Positions 45,059 to 54,359 of a DNA stretch of 64,000 bases are shown piece by piece; the first letter of the stretch is position 1; every line of letters starts with the position of its first letter. Source of the DNA: Algorimicrobium sediminis (GTDB lineage Bacteria > Bacteroidota > Bacteroidia > Flavobacteriales > Flavobacteriaceae); NCBI RefSeq assembly GCF_042684585.1, contig NZ_JBHULS010000005.1:52031-116030 (forward strand), written 5' to 3'. The notes beneath the pieces were generated by a model. That model saw only the letters and a list, made by a program, of their open reading frames with translations, ran no database searches and had not been told where the DNA came from. The position numbers were made by a program, and so were the translations under genes.

Positions 45059-46831
45059 ATGCAACATTTCAATAAAACATCTAAAACTACAAACACACAA
45101 AAGCCAAAGGTAACCATGAAGCAGGCTTTTATAACCATAATTTGGCCACGCCGAAATTTGGTGTTTATAGGTCTTATATTAATTGTAATTAGAAGTCTTT
45201 CTGGCTTGGTATTACCGTGGCAAAGTAAGGTGTTATTAGATGAGGTGGTGCCTAACAAAAACTATTCGGAGTTATACACACTTATTATTTTGGTAATTAG
45301 CGCTATTTTTATTCAGGCCTTAAGTTCTTTTTTGCTAACCAGAATATTAAGTGTTCAGGCGCAATATTTAATAAGCGAACTCCGCTTAAAAGTGCAAAAG
45401 AAAGTGCTTTCATTACCAATTAGTTTTTTCGATAATACAAAATCAGGTGCTTTAGTATCCCGAATTATGACAGATGTTGAAGGTGTTCGGAATTTAATAG
45501 GTACAGGGTTGGTACAATTGGTGGGTGGGTCGTTTACGGCCGTGGTATCGTTAATTATTCTTATAAAACTAAACGCTTGGATGACACTTTTTGTATTTGT
45601 ACCACTTTCCATATTTGGTTACATTGCATTGCGCGCGTTTAAGTACATCCGGCCTATTTTTAGAGCACGCGGAAAAATTAATGCCGAGGTTACCGGCCGT
45701 TTAACCGAAACACTTGCTGGCGTGCGTGTAGTGAAAGCATTTAATGCCGAGGCGCAGGAAAGCGTGGTGTTTGAAAAAGGTGTAGATAAACTGTATCAAA
45801 ACGTGAAAAAAAGTTTAACAGCTACAGCTTTAATGACCAGTTCGTCGGTTTTTTTAATTGGTGTTGCTACCACCGGAATAATGGGTATTGGTGGCTATTA
45901 CATGATGATTGGTGATATGACTACCGGTGATTTCCTGTTTTTTACCTTGGTATTAGGATTTATGATTGCACCTATTGTGCAAATGAGTAATATTGGAAGT
46001 CAGTTAACAGAAGCATTAGCAGGTTTAGATAGAACCGAAGAACTGATGAATATGGCTGCCGAAGCAGATAATGAACACCGCACCATACCACTAAATCGTG
46101 TAAAAGGAGCCATAGCTTTTAACGATGTGTCTTTCTTTTACGACAAAGGAAAAACGGTATTACACAATATAAACTTTAATGCACCAGCAGGATCGGTTAC
46201 TGCTTTAGTGGGGAGTTCGGGCTCGGGGAAATCTACTATTGCCGGATTATCGGCCAGTTTTTTAACACCAAAATCTGGAACAGTAACTATAGATGGTTTC
46301 GATTTATCGAAGGTAAAACTAGATACGTATCGCCAGCATTTAGGCGTGGTTTTGCAAGACGAGTTTTTATTTGAAGGGACTATTCGTGAAAACATTAAAT
46401 TCCCGAGGCCAGATGCCACAGAAGCCGGACTACTGCATGCCGTTAAGGCGGCTTATGTTAATGAGTTTACAGACAGGTTTGACAAAGGTTTAGATACCTT
46501 AATTGGTGAGCGTGGTGTAAAACTTTCTGGCGGGCAACGCCAACGTTTGGCAATTGCACGCGCTATTTTAGCAAATCCGAATATTATAATCTTGGATGAA
46601 GCTACCTCCAGTTTGGATACCGAAAGTGAAGCTTTAATTCAGAAAAGTTTATCTGAACTCATGAAGAACAGAACCACTATTGTTATTGCGCACCGGTTAA
46701 GTACTATTCGTAAAGCCGACCAGATTTTAGTGGTTGAAGCTGGACACATTGTGGAACGTGGCACCCACGACCAATTAATTGCAAAGCAAGGCAGGTATTA
46801 CGAGTTGTATACCTACCAGGCTAAAATTTAA
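45059..46831 (+). CDS. ABC exporter, fused membrane and ATPase domains
   Basis: A 590-aa half-transporter. Six transmembrane helices in about residues 30-310, then an ATPase domain with Walker A GSSGSGKST, signature LSGGQRQRLAIARAI, Walker B IIILDEATSSLD and the H-loop IVIAHRLST. It works as a homo- or heterodimer in the inner membrane and exports lipids, peptides or drugs; the substrate is unknown. The start at 45059 is preferred because a promoter box covers the upstream TTG; 45116 is an alternative. Confidence 0.92.
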   Translation: MQHFNKTSKTTNTQKPKVTMKQAFITIIWPRRNLVFIGLILIVIRSLSGLVLPWQSKVLLDEVVPNKNYSELYTLIILVISAIFIQALSSFLLTRILSVQAQYLISELRLKVQKKVLSLPISFFDNTKSGALVSRIMTDVEGVRNLIGTGLVQLVGGSFTAVVSLIILIKLNAWMTLFVFVPLSIFGYIALRAFKYIRPIFRARGKINAEVTGRLTETLAGVRVVKAFNAEAQESVVFEKGVDKLYQNVKKSLTATALMTSSSVFLIGVATTGIMGIGGYYMMIGDMTTGDFLFFTLVLGFMIAPIVQMSNIGSQLTEALAGLDRTEELMNMAAEADNEHRTIPLNRVKGAIAFNDVSFFYDKGKTVLHNINFNAPAGSVTALVGSSGSGKSTIAGLSASFLTPKSGTVTIDGFDLSKVKLDTYRQHLGVVLQDEFLFEGTIRENIKFPRPDATEAGLLHAVKAAYVNEFTDRFDKGLDTLIGERGVKLSGGQRQRLAIARAILANPNIIILDEATSSLDTESEALIQKSLSELMKNRTTIVIAHRLSTIRKADQILVVEAGHIVERGTHDQLIAKQGRYYELYTYQAKI

Positions 46832-46875
46832 TAGCGCTGCCGGCTAATGGACTTGTGCTGTGTTAAGCAAATTAG

Positions 46876-48204
46876 TTACAGTTGTGTACGCAGTATTTTT
46901 TGAATATCTAAATTATCCTTTTGCGTAATTAAAAAAGGTTCTAAATCGTCTGTACTTTGTATCTGTTCGGTTTTATCTACAAACCCGTAACCAAGATAAG
47001 TACCATTTTTAAGTAATATAAAAGCTTCCTCGTTTGCTGTACGGCCGGGCTTTTTTATTATGTTATAAGGGCTAACCTTTGTGGTAGTTTCTATGGCCAG
47101 AGTAACACGTTTATTGTAATGAGTAACCATTTCGTTGCCAGCACAAACCCCTTTACAGGTTTTAATTGCATAATGGCAACAATGCGTTACGCCTTCTTGT
47201 AAATGACAATATTTTGGACATAATTGATGTGTTTTACAAAGTGCTTCTAAAAACATGCGGCATTCGCGTATGGAATGAAATACTTTAATAGGGTTGGAGC
47301 AGGATTTTAGCGGGTTAAACGCCAAATGTAAAATACCGTTCCGATCCTGATAACTAAAAATGGCATAGCTTTTTGGTTTTCGTTTGGCTTGTTTGTTGTA
47401 CTTTGGAAAGTGTTCTTTTATGGCGGCATCCTCCATTAAAAAAGCAATAAGTTCGCTACCGGCTAACTCAAAATCGATGTGTCTGGTTTCGCGACACATA
47501 TCTAAAGATGCTTGGGTTTTACTGTAAAAATGACTTAATACGCGCTTTTTTAAATCTTTAGCCTTACCAATATAAATAATATCGCCAGTTTTGTTTCGGA
47601 AATAATAAATACCAGCTTTATGGGGAATGGCGTTAAAAACGGCAGTGGGCAGGTGGGCAGGCAGTGTGGCTTCGCGAGATGTTTTGTTTAAAAAGCTGCT
47701 AAAAACCTGTCCTGTTGTGTCTTTCTCTAGTAATTTTTCGAATAAAACAACGGTAGCCTCGGCGTCGCCCCGTGCCCGATGCCTGTCTGTTAGTGGTATA
47801 TGAAGGCTTTTACAAAGTTTTCCAAGACTGTAAGAAGGCAATCCTTGAAATAGTTTTCTGGCTAACCGGACGGTACATAGTTTTTTCCTATTAAAATCAA
47901 TAGCCAACAGTTTAAATTCATTGCGTATTACGTTATAATCGAAATTAACATTGTGAGCTACAAAAATGCTATCCTTGGTAATGTCCAGAATGTCTTGTGC
48001 AATGGTTTTAAAAGTTGGTGCATTGGCCACCATGCCATTATCTATACCAGTTAGGGCTGTAATGTAATCGGGGATTAAAATTTCTGGATTTACTAAAGAT
48101 GTAAATTCTTCTAGAATTTGATGGCCGTCGTATTTAAAAATAGAAATTTCGGTTATTCTATTGGATTGTCCGGTTGTTTCAACGTCTATAACGGTATAGG
48201 TCAT
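46876..48204 (-). CDS. DEDDh exonuclease fused to GIY-YIG nuclease (Cho/UvrC-like)
   Basis: A 442-aa DNA repair-type protein. Residues 1-165 form a DnaQ-like exonuclease: VIDVETTG, HNVNFDYNVI and HRARGDAEA carry the DEDDh residues. Residues about 205-290 form a UvrC-like GIY-YIG domain (GIYYFRNKTGDIIYIGKAKDLKKRV). A Cys-rich CPKYCHLQEG..CCHYAIKTCKGVC stretch follows. It may cut and trim damaged DNA. Its start overlaps the LexA-like gene by 4 nt (ATGA), so both are made together. Confidence 0.9.
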   Translation of the reverse strand: MTYTVIDVETTGQSNRITEISIFKYDGHQILEEFTSLVNPEILIPDYITALTGIDNGMVANAPTFKTIAQDILDITKDSIFVAHNVNFDYNVIRNEFKLLAIDFNRKKLCTVRLARKLFQGLPSYSLGKLCKSLHIPLTDRHRARGDAEATVVLFEKLLEKDTTGQVFSSFLNKTSREATLPAHLPTAVFNAIPHKAGIYYFRNKTGDIIYIGKAKDLKKRVLSHFYSKTQASLDMCRETRHIDFELAGSELIAFLMEDAAIKEHFPKYNKQAKRKPKSYAIFSYQDRNGILHLAFNPLKSCSNPIKVFHSIRECRMFLEALCKTHQLCPKYCHLQEGVTHCCHYAIKTCKGVCAGNEMVTHYNKRVTLAIETTTKVSPYNIIKKPGRTANEEAFILLKNGTYLGYGFVDKTEQIQSTDDLEPFLITQKDNLDIQKILRTQL

Positions 48205-48974
48205 TTTAAATGCTGTTCTAAAGATTTAAGTTCCACGCCTAAACTATTAAACATGGTTATAATACTGCTAATTTTTAATTCTTCCTGGTCGTATTCTTGG
48301 GTGTTTATACTGCAGGTAAACTCCCAGAGTTCCAAAACATCCTCTATGGGTATTTCGTAAGGTTGGTATAAAGGGTTGTCGGATACTAATACTAGGGTGT
48401 TGGCTTCTTTTATTTTATTAATAACTCGTTTGTAAACCATGCCGTCGTTACGCGTTAGTAATACGTAGGTTTTATTGCTTGAAATATCTTGGCGGTCTTC
48501 TACAAATTTTCCTACCACATAGGCGCCATCTTTTAAAGGCAACATGGAGTCGCCTTTAATAGGAAATGCCCGGTGTTTTCCAGAAGGCAAGAAGGGGAGT
48601 TTAATGCGCTGTAATTGTTCAATATACTCGGGGTCGTCGTAACCCGATAAATATCCTGCAGTTGCTTTTATAGGAATCACTTCAATTAGGTTTTCGTTAT
48701 CGGCATCCACGGTAATAGGGAATAATACCCGTTTATTGCCAATATCTATAAAGGAGGTGTCTTTGGATTTGGTTAAATCGTTTTTAATTAAAATATCTAC
48801 CGGAATTTTAAAGTAATTAGATAGCTGAATAAGCATGTCAATAGAAGGTGTGGAGCGTCCCTCTTCGTACGAGCTAATCCTGGAGCGCGTAACTTGTAAA
48901 TCTTCAGCAAGTACTTCTTGGGTTAGTCCCTTAAGATGCCGAAGGTGCCGAATGTTTTTTGTAATGTTTTTCAT
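48201..48974 (-). CDS. LexA-like repressor (XRE HTH plus S24 peptidase)
   Basis: A 257-aa regulator. N-terminal HTH at residues 5-60 (LTQEVLAEDLQVTRSRISSYEEG), a hinge with Ala106-Gly107 as the likely self-cleavage site, and an S24 peptidase domain with S143 (GDSMLP) and K182 (VYKRV). Such proteins cut themselves when RecA filaments form on damaged DNA, freeing their targets. A symmetric operator lies 3 bp upstream of its start and between it and dinB, so it likely represses itself, the downstream nuclease and dinB-dnaE. Confidence 0.92.
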   Translation of the reverse strand: MKNITKNIRHLRHLKGLTQEVLAEDLQVTRSRISSYEEGRSTPSIDMLIQLSNYFKIPVDILIKNDLTKSKDTSFIDIGNKRVLFPITVDADNENLIEVIPIKATAGYLSGYDDPEYIEQLQRIKLPFLPSGKHRAFPIKGDSMLPLKDGAYVVGKFVEDRQDISSNKTYVLLTRNDGMVYKRVINKIKEANTLVLVSDNPLYQPYEIPIEDVLELWEFTCSINTQEYDQEELKISSIITMFNSLGVELKSLEQHLK

Positions 48975-48977
48975 AAT

Positions 48978-49014
48978 GCTACAAATATAAGCAATAATTG
49001 CTTAATAATGTAGC
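48978..49014. promoter_or_regulatory. Double-dyad operator between lexA-like gene and dinB
   Basis: Inner arms TAAGCAAT (48988) and ATTGCTTA (ending 49004) and outer arms GCTACA/TGTAGC (48978-48983, 49009-49014) share the same centre, 48996. It overlaps the regulator's own -7 box, TATATTTG on the minus strand (48982-48989), and adjoins TAACTTTG at 49015-49022, the -7 box of dinB. Confidence 0.75.
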
Positions 49015-49022
49015 TAACTTTG
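49015..49022 (+). promoter_or_regulatory. -7 promoter box of dinB-dnaE
   Basis: TAACTTTG matches TAnnTTTG and directly abuts the operator; about 100 bp before the dinB ATG. Confidence 0.55.
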
Positions 49023-49121
49023 TATGGTAAAATAGCGCTATTTAAAACAACAAAATAACAGCTAAAAAACAGGGCGTAAACAGCCTTGTAATTTTTAAAA
49101 AAATACAACAGACAAATACAC

Positions 49122-50336
49122 ATGAACAAACAGGTTTTACATTTGGATTTAGATACGTTTTTTGTGTCCTGCGAACGATTAATTGATAGTCGTTTACAAA
49201 AACGGCCACTGCTTGTTGGCGGCACTGGAGATCGGGGTGTGGTAGCAGCTTGTAGTTATGAAACTAGGCGTTTTGGCGTACATTCTGGCATGTCTATGAA
49301 GGTGGCTAGGCGCCTGTGTCCGGAGGCTGTTGTTATTCGTGGCGACTCATCTATTTACACAAAATATTCGCATTTAGTTACCGAAATTATTAAAGAACGG
49401 GTACCTGTTTTTGAAAAAGCAAGTATAGATGAGTTTTATGCCGATTTAAGCGGTATGGACAAATTTTTTGGGAGTTATAAATACGCTTCCGAATTGCGTC
49501 AAGAAATTATAAGAGAAACAGGTTTGCCTATTTCCTTCGGGTTGTCGGTAAATAAAATTGTATCTAAAGTAGCTACTGGCGAAGCCAAGCCAAATAATCA
49601 AATACGCATTGACCAAGGATTTGAAAAATCGTTTTTAGCACCGTTATCTATTCGTAAAATCCCATCGGTAGGCGAAAAAACGTATCAGGTTTTAAGAAAT
49701 TTAGGAGTAGATAAGGTGCGTACTATTCAGCAAATGCCATTGGAAATGATGGTAAGTGTTTTGGGGGCTAATGGAAAAACTATTTGGAAACGCGCCAACG
49801 GTTTAGATAACCCTCCTTTAATTCCTTTTCACGAGCGTAAATCGATTTCTACTGAACGCACCTTTACCAAAGACACCATTGATGTAGTAAAATTGCGAAC
49901 CACTATTTTTGCTATGGCAGAAAATTTAGCGTTTCAATTGCGCCGAGCCAATAAACTAACAGCTTGTATTGCAGTAAAAATTAGGTATTCAGACTTTAAT
50001 ACGTATACCAAACAAATTAAAATTCCGTATACCAGCGCCGATCATGTTATTGTTCCAGCAGTATTAGAACTGTTTGATAAGTTATACAAACGCCGATTGT
50101 TAATTAGGTTAGTAGGTGTAAAATGCAGTCATATTGTTGCAGGAAATTACCAAATAAACATGTTTGACGATACCGAGGATATGCTGCGTTTATACAATGC
50201 CATGGACACCATACGAAATAAGTATGGCGAATTAAGTATTCAGCGCGCGGCCTCTATGGGAGCCAAAACAATAGGACGTTTTAAAAATCCGTTTAACGGC
50301 GAACCGCCAGCCATTTTAGCACATCGTAAATACTAA
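49122..50336 (+). CDS. dinB: Y-family DNA polymerase (Pol IV-like)
   Basis: A 404-aa translesion polymerase: LHLDLDTFFVSCERL (residues 5-19), the catalytic SIDEFYADLSG at about 103-113, and PISFGLSVNKIVSKVA. Near the end QINMFDD resembles a beta-clamp binding motif. It copies past DNA damage with low fidelity. Its stop overlaps the dnaE ATG (TAATG), so the two polymerases are coupled and probably act together in damage-induced mutagenesis. Expression is likely controlled by the divergent LexA-like repressor. Confidence 0.93.
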   Translation: MNKQVLHLDLDTFFVSCERLIDSRLQKRPLLVGGTGDRGVVAACSYETRRFGVHSGMSMKVARRLCPEAVVIRGDSSIYTKYSHLVTEIIKERVPVFEKASIDEFYADLSGMDKFFGSYKYASELRQEIIRETGLPISFGLSVNKIVSKVATGEAKPNNQIRIDQGFEKSFLAPLSIRKIPSVGEKTYQVLRNLGVDKVRTIQQMPLEMMVSVLGANGKTIWKRANGLDNPPLIPFHERKSISTERTFTKDTIDVVKLRTTIFAMAENLAFQLRRANKLTACIAVKIRYSDFNTYTKQIKIPYTSADHVIVPAVLELFDKLYKRRLLIRLVGVKCSHIVAGNYQINMFDDTEDMLRLYNAMDTIRNKYGELSIQRAASMGAKTIGRFKNPFNGEPPAILAHRKY

Positions 50337-53293
50337 TGTTTCTTAATTGTCATACATACTATTCCTTGCGTTATGGTACTTTTTCGGAAATTGAACTTCT
50401 GGAATTGGCTAAACAGTATGGGGTTACACAGCTGGTGCTAACAGATATTAATAATACATCGGCCTGCCTAAATTTTATTAGAAATGCCAAGGAGTACGGT
50501 GTTACACCACTTGTAGGAATTGACTTTAGAAATGGTGCCAAACAGCAATTTGTAGGAATAGCTAAAAATAATGCGGGTTTTCAAGAGCTAAATACTTTTT
50601 TATCTGAACACCTCCATCAAAAAAAAGCAATTCCTAATACAGCGCCTAAATTCCAGAATGCCTTTGTTATGTATCCTCTGGAGCAGGTTATGCAGTTGGA
50701 AAAAACAAAGTTTGAAACTTACGAATTTATAGGTATTAGCATTAACGATCTTAAAAAATTACCTTTTACAATTTATAAAGATTACAATGAAAAATTGGTT
50801 GTACAACAGCCAGTAACTATTCGGAATAAAAAAGATTTTAATGCTCACAGACTTTTGCGAGCCATAGATAATAATACCTTATTAAGTAAATTATCGAAAA
50901 CAGAGGAGTGTAGTGAAAGTGAAAAAATGTGTTCTGAAACCGATTTGGCAGAGTGTTTTCAGTTATTTCCGTTTATTCTAGAAAACACAAAACAGCTGTT
51001 AAATGCATGTGCCATTCATTTTAGTTTTGGTGCAGATAGAGAATCTCAAAACCAACGTTTGTATTTAGATTCCGAAGAAGCCGATTTTAATTACTTAAAA
51101 CAACTGTGTCGGCAAAAAATACACAAGCGCTATCCAAATCCTTCTAAAAAAGTGTATGCTCGCTTAAAAACAGAGCTTAAAACTATTAAAGCCCTTAATT
51201 TTGTATCCTATTTTCTTATTAATTACGATATTATAAGCTATGCAAAAAGTAAAGGGTATGTGCATGTAGGGCGCGGAAGTGGCGCCAATAGCGTAGTGGC
51301 TTATATTATTGGTATTACTGATGTGGATCCTATTGAGTTGGATTTGTACTTTGAACGTTTTATTAACCCTTTTAGGAAATCGCCTCCCGATTTTGATATC
51401 GATTTTTCGTGGAAAGAACGCGAAGATGTTACCGAATATATTTTTAAACGCTTTAAAAATGTTGCCTTGCTAGCAGCCTACAACACCTTTAAGTTTAAAG
51501 CTGTTGTTAGAGAGTTAGGAAAGGTTTTTGGTATGCCCAAAGCGGATATAGATAAAATATGTACGGGCAAATTTCAAAAACCAGAATACGACCAAATTGG
51601 TGCATTGGTTATTAAATATGGTAAATTAATTCAAGGGTTTCCTAATTATGTTACCGTGCATTCCTGCGGTATTTTAATATTACACAAACCTATTCATTAC
51701 TATTCCGCAACCAATATGCCGCCAAAAGGTTTTCCAACCGTACAATTTGATATGATTATTGCGGAAGATGTAGGTATTTTTAAGTTCGATATTTTAGGGC
51801 AACGCGGTCTGGCAAAAATAAAAGATACGCTAGATATTATAAAATACAACCAGCCCCATGCGCCAGAAATAGATATTACAGATGTCGAAAAATTTAAAAA
51901 AGATCCTAACGTAAATGCATTGCTAAAAAACGGAAAAGCCACGGGAGCCTATTATGTTGAGTCGCCTGCTATGCGCGGGCTTATGTGTAAACTTCAAACC
52001 CAGGACTATTTAGGATTGGTGGCAGCAAGCTCTATTATTAGGCCGGGAGTTTCTGGTTCTGGCATGAAACAAGAATTTATAAAACGCCACAGGCATCCAG
52101 AGCGCCGCAAGGAAGCCAATGCAAAGCTTCTAGAAATTATGCCAGAAACCTACGGTGTTATGGTGTATCAAGAAGATGTGCTAAAAGTAGCCAGCCAATT
52201 TGCGGGTTTAACATTAGGGGAAGCCGATGTGTTGCGACGCGGTATGAGTGGTAAATTTAGATCGCGTGCCGAATTTCAAGCTGTAGAAGCCAAATTTATA
52301 GCCAATTGTAAAGCAAAAGGATATTCAAATACCTTAACACAAGAGGTTTGGGAGCAGATAAAAAGTTTTGCTGGTTATGCGTTTGCAAAAGGCCATTCGG
52401 CTTCTTATGCTGTAGAGAGTTACCAAAGTTTATATTTAAAATGCTATTACCCGTTGGAATTTATGGTAGCAGTTTTAAATAATGGTGGTGGCTTTTACAG
52501 TACCGAACATTATATACACGAGGCTAAAATGTGTAATGCTACCATAAAAGCACCTTGTATAAACAACAGCGATCATCCTAATATTATAAAAGGTACTACC
52601 ATTTATTTAGGATTTGGTTATTTAAAAAATTTAGAACACTACACCATAAAACGTATTTTAACAGAACGCCAATTACACGGCTTATTTAAGTCTTTAAACA
52701 ATTTTATAGATCGGGTAGCAATTAGTATTGAACAACTAACTATTTTAATAAGAATAGGAGCCTTTAGTTTTACAGGCATACCCAAGTCCGAACTACTTTG
52801 GAACGCCATTTTTAAGGTCAATAACACGAAAACTAAAACGCCCCAAAGACAACTGTTTCAACCCCATCATAAAACCTTTAATTTACCAAAACTCAATTCT
52901 AATTGGTTGGAAGATGCCTACGACCAAATGGAGTTATTAGGTTTCCCGTTATGCGATTATTTCGATTTGGTTAGTGAGCCATTTCAAACGCATATAAAAG
53001 CCAAAAATATGCAGTTATATACCAACCAAGCAGTGTTGTTATACGGCAAGTTGGTAAATACGCGGTTTCATAGGGGAGCTACTGGAAATTACATGCGATT
53101 TTGCACATTTGTAGATAGCGAAGGAACTTATTTTGATACCGTACATTTTCATAACACCGTAGAAAAATACCCTATTAATGGTATAGGTGTTTATGCTTGC
53201 TATGGTAATATTACCGAAGAGTTTGGTTTTTATAGTGTTGAAATTATTTGGACACAAAAAATGGCTTTACACCCAGACCCCAGATTGGATTAA
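50336..53293 (+). CDS. dnaE: DNA polymerase III alpha subunit, DnaE2-like second copy
   Basis: A 985-aa C-family polymerase. N-terminal PHP domain (MFLNCHTYYSLRYGTFSE...VLTDINN), where the usual HxH reads HTY, so PHP metal binding may be lost. Catalytic core with YVHVGRGSGANSVVAYI and PPDFDIDFSW (paired Asp), then tau-like helix-hairpin and an OB domain near the end. At 985 aa it is shorter than housekeeping DnaE (about 1160-1450 aa). Coupling to dinB and a LexA-like control point to an error-prone repair role like DnaE2. Confidence 0.9.
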   Translation: MFLNCHTYYSLRYGTFSEIELLELAKQYGVTQLVLTDINNTSACLNFIRNAKEYGVTPLVGIDFRNGAKQQFVGIAKNNAGFQELNTFLSEHLHQKKAIPNTAPKFQNAFVMYPLEQVMQLEKTKFETYEFIGISINDLKKLPFTIYKDYNEKLVVQQPVTIRNKKDFNAHRLLRAIDNNTLLSKLSKTEECSESEKMCSETDLAECFQLFPFILENTKQLLNACAIHFSFGADRESQNQRLYLDSEEADFNYLKQLCRQKIHKRYPNPSKKVYARLKTELKTIKALNFVSYFLINYDIISYAKSKGYVHVGRGSGANSVVAYIIGITDVDPIELDLYFERFINPFRKSPPDFDIDFSWKEREDVTEYIFKRFKNVALLAAYNTFKFKAVVRELGKVFGMPKADIDKICTGKFQKPEYDQIGALVIKYGKLIQGFPNYVTVHSCGILILHKPIHYYSATNMPPKGFPTVQFDMIIAEDVGIFKFDILGQRGLAKIKDTLDIIKYNQPHAPEIDITDVEKFKKDPNVNALLKNGKATGAYYVESPAMRGLMCKLQTQDYLGLVAASSIIRPGVSGSGMKQEFIKRHRHPERRKEANAKLLEIMPETYGVMVYQEDVLKVASQFAGLTLGEADVLRRGMSGKFRSRAEFQAVEAKFIANCKAKGYSNTLTQEVWEQIKSFAGYAFAKGHSASYAVESYQSLYLKCYYPLEFMVAVLNNGGGFYSTEHYIHEAKMCNATIKAPCINNSDHPNIIKGTTIYLGFGYLKNLEHYTIKRILTERQLHGLFKSLNNFIDRVAISIEQLTILIRIGAFSFTGIPKSELLWNAIFKVNNTKTKTPQRQLFQPHHKTFNLPKLNSNWLEDAYDQMELLGFPLCDYFDLVSEPFQTHIKAKNMQLYTNQAVLLYGKLVNTRFHRGATGNYMRFCTFVDSEGTYFDTVHFHNTVEKYPINGIGVYACYGNITEEFGFYSVEIIWTQKMALHPDPRLD

Positions 53294-53332
53294 ACTGTCA
53301 TGTACACCTCGTAAAGTGGTGCTTTTAGTATT

Positions 53333-54289
53333 TTACTTTGTAGCCCGTTCTAAACGGTCGTTAACAGATTTTCCCAAACCTACATCTGGAAGCCGTTCGG
53401 CAACTATAATGTCTAAATTTAAAGTATCTAATTTATGTAGTGTTTGGTATAATTTGGCTGCAGCTTCTTTTAAATTACCAGTAGCAGAAAGTACTTCGGT
53501 ATGTGCTACATGTTGGTTTGATAACGGATTTTTAAAACAGATAACACCAATGCGTTTATTGGGATGCGATTGTATAAAATCTTCCAAATTATTGGAAAGG
53601 TATGTTTTTGTTTTAGGAGCGTAGTGTTTAGCCAGCATACCAGGCGCGTTAGGTGTTGTTTTGCTGGTAGTTTTTATCTGTACTTTACCTATAACAGCTT
53701 CAATATCTTCAATAGAGATGGCACCAAATCGGTATACCACGGCGGTGTTGTTTTCAAATCCTATTATGGTAGATTCTATCCCATTTTTGCACGGACCACC
53801 ATCCAAAACTAGTGGAATACAGTTATTAAAATACTCTTTTACGTGTTGCGCAGTGGTAGGGCTAATTCTATTAAAAGGATTGGCGCTTGGTGCTGCTAAT
53901 GGTGTGTTTAGTGCTTTAAGCAGGCTTAATGTTGTAGGGTGATTAGGCATTCTAATGGCTACGCTGTTTTTTCCTGCTGTAATTATATCGGGAACGGTAT
54001 CTTTTTTTGGTAGAATTAATGTTAACGATCCAGGCCAAAACGTTGTTGCTAATTTTTTAGCCTCCGGAGGAAATTCGCTCACCAATTCATCTACTTGAGC
54101 CATGCTATGCACATGCACAATTAACGGGTTAAAAAAGGGGCGTTGCTTTACTTCAAATATTTTTTTTATGGCTTTTTGGCTGTAAATGTTTCCAGCTAAA
54201 CCATAAACCGTTTCCGTGGGTATGGCCACAACATCGTTACTTTTTAAGATAGTAACGGCTTCGGATATGTTTTTTGAAATTCGGGTCAT
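53333..54289 (-). CDS. tsaC: L-threonylcarbamoyladenylate synthase (Sua5 type)
   Basis: A 318-aa enzyme. The YrdC domain (1-about 195) has VVAIPTETVYGLAGN and KQRPFFNPLIVHV, and the Sua5 C-terminal domain follows a linker (TPNAPGMLAKHYAPKTKTY onward). It makes threonylcarbamoyl-AMP for the t6A modification at base 37 of tRNAs reading ANN codons. The C-terminal domain makes it the Sua5 form and not short TsaC. Converges on dnaE with 39 bp between. Confidence 0.93.
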   Translation of the reverse strand: MTRISKNISEAVTILKSNDVVAIPTETVYGLAGNIYSQKAIKKIFEVKQRPFFNPLIVHVHSMAQVDELVSEFPPEAKKLATTFWPGSLTLILPKKDTVPDIITAGKNSVAIRMPNHPTTLSLLKALNTPLAAPSANPFNRISPTTAQHVKEYFNNCIPLVLDGGPCKNGIESTIIGFENNTAVVYRFGAISIEDIEAVIGKVQIKTTSKTTPNAPGMLAKHYAPKTKTYLSNNLEDFIQSHPNKRIGVICFKNPLSNQHVAHTEVLSATGNLKEAAAKLYQTLHKLDTLNLDIIVAERLPDVGLGKSVNDRLERATK

Positions 54290-54347
54290 TTTCTAAAATT
54301 CTACTAAATTTTAAAGGGTTTTAAACGCACTGGCGCTTAACATAGGG

Positions 54348-54355
54348 CAAAGGTA
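54348..54355 (-). promoter_or_regulatory. -7 promoter box of the Sua5 gene
   Basis: TACCTTTG on the minus strand, about 58 bp before the ATG, in the gap to the dihydrouridine synthase gene. Confidence 0.5.
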
Positions 54356-54359
54356 TGAA

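Noticed and set aside
44992..45258. 88-codon minus-strand frame
   Set aside because: Runs antisense through the ABC exporter start and promoter; no motif.
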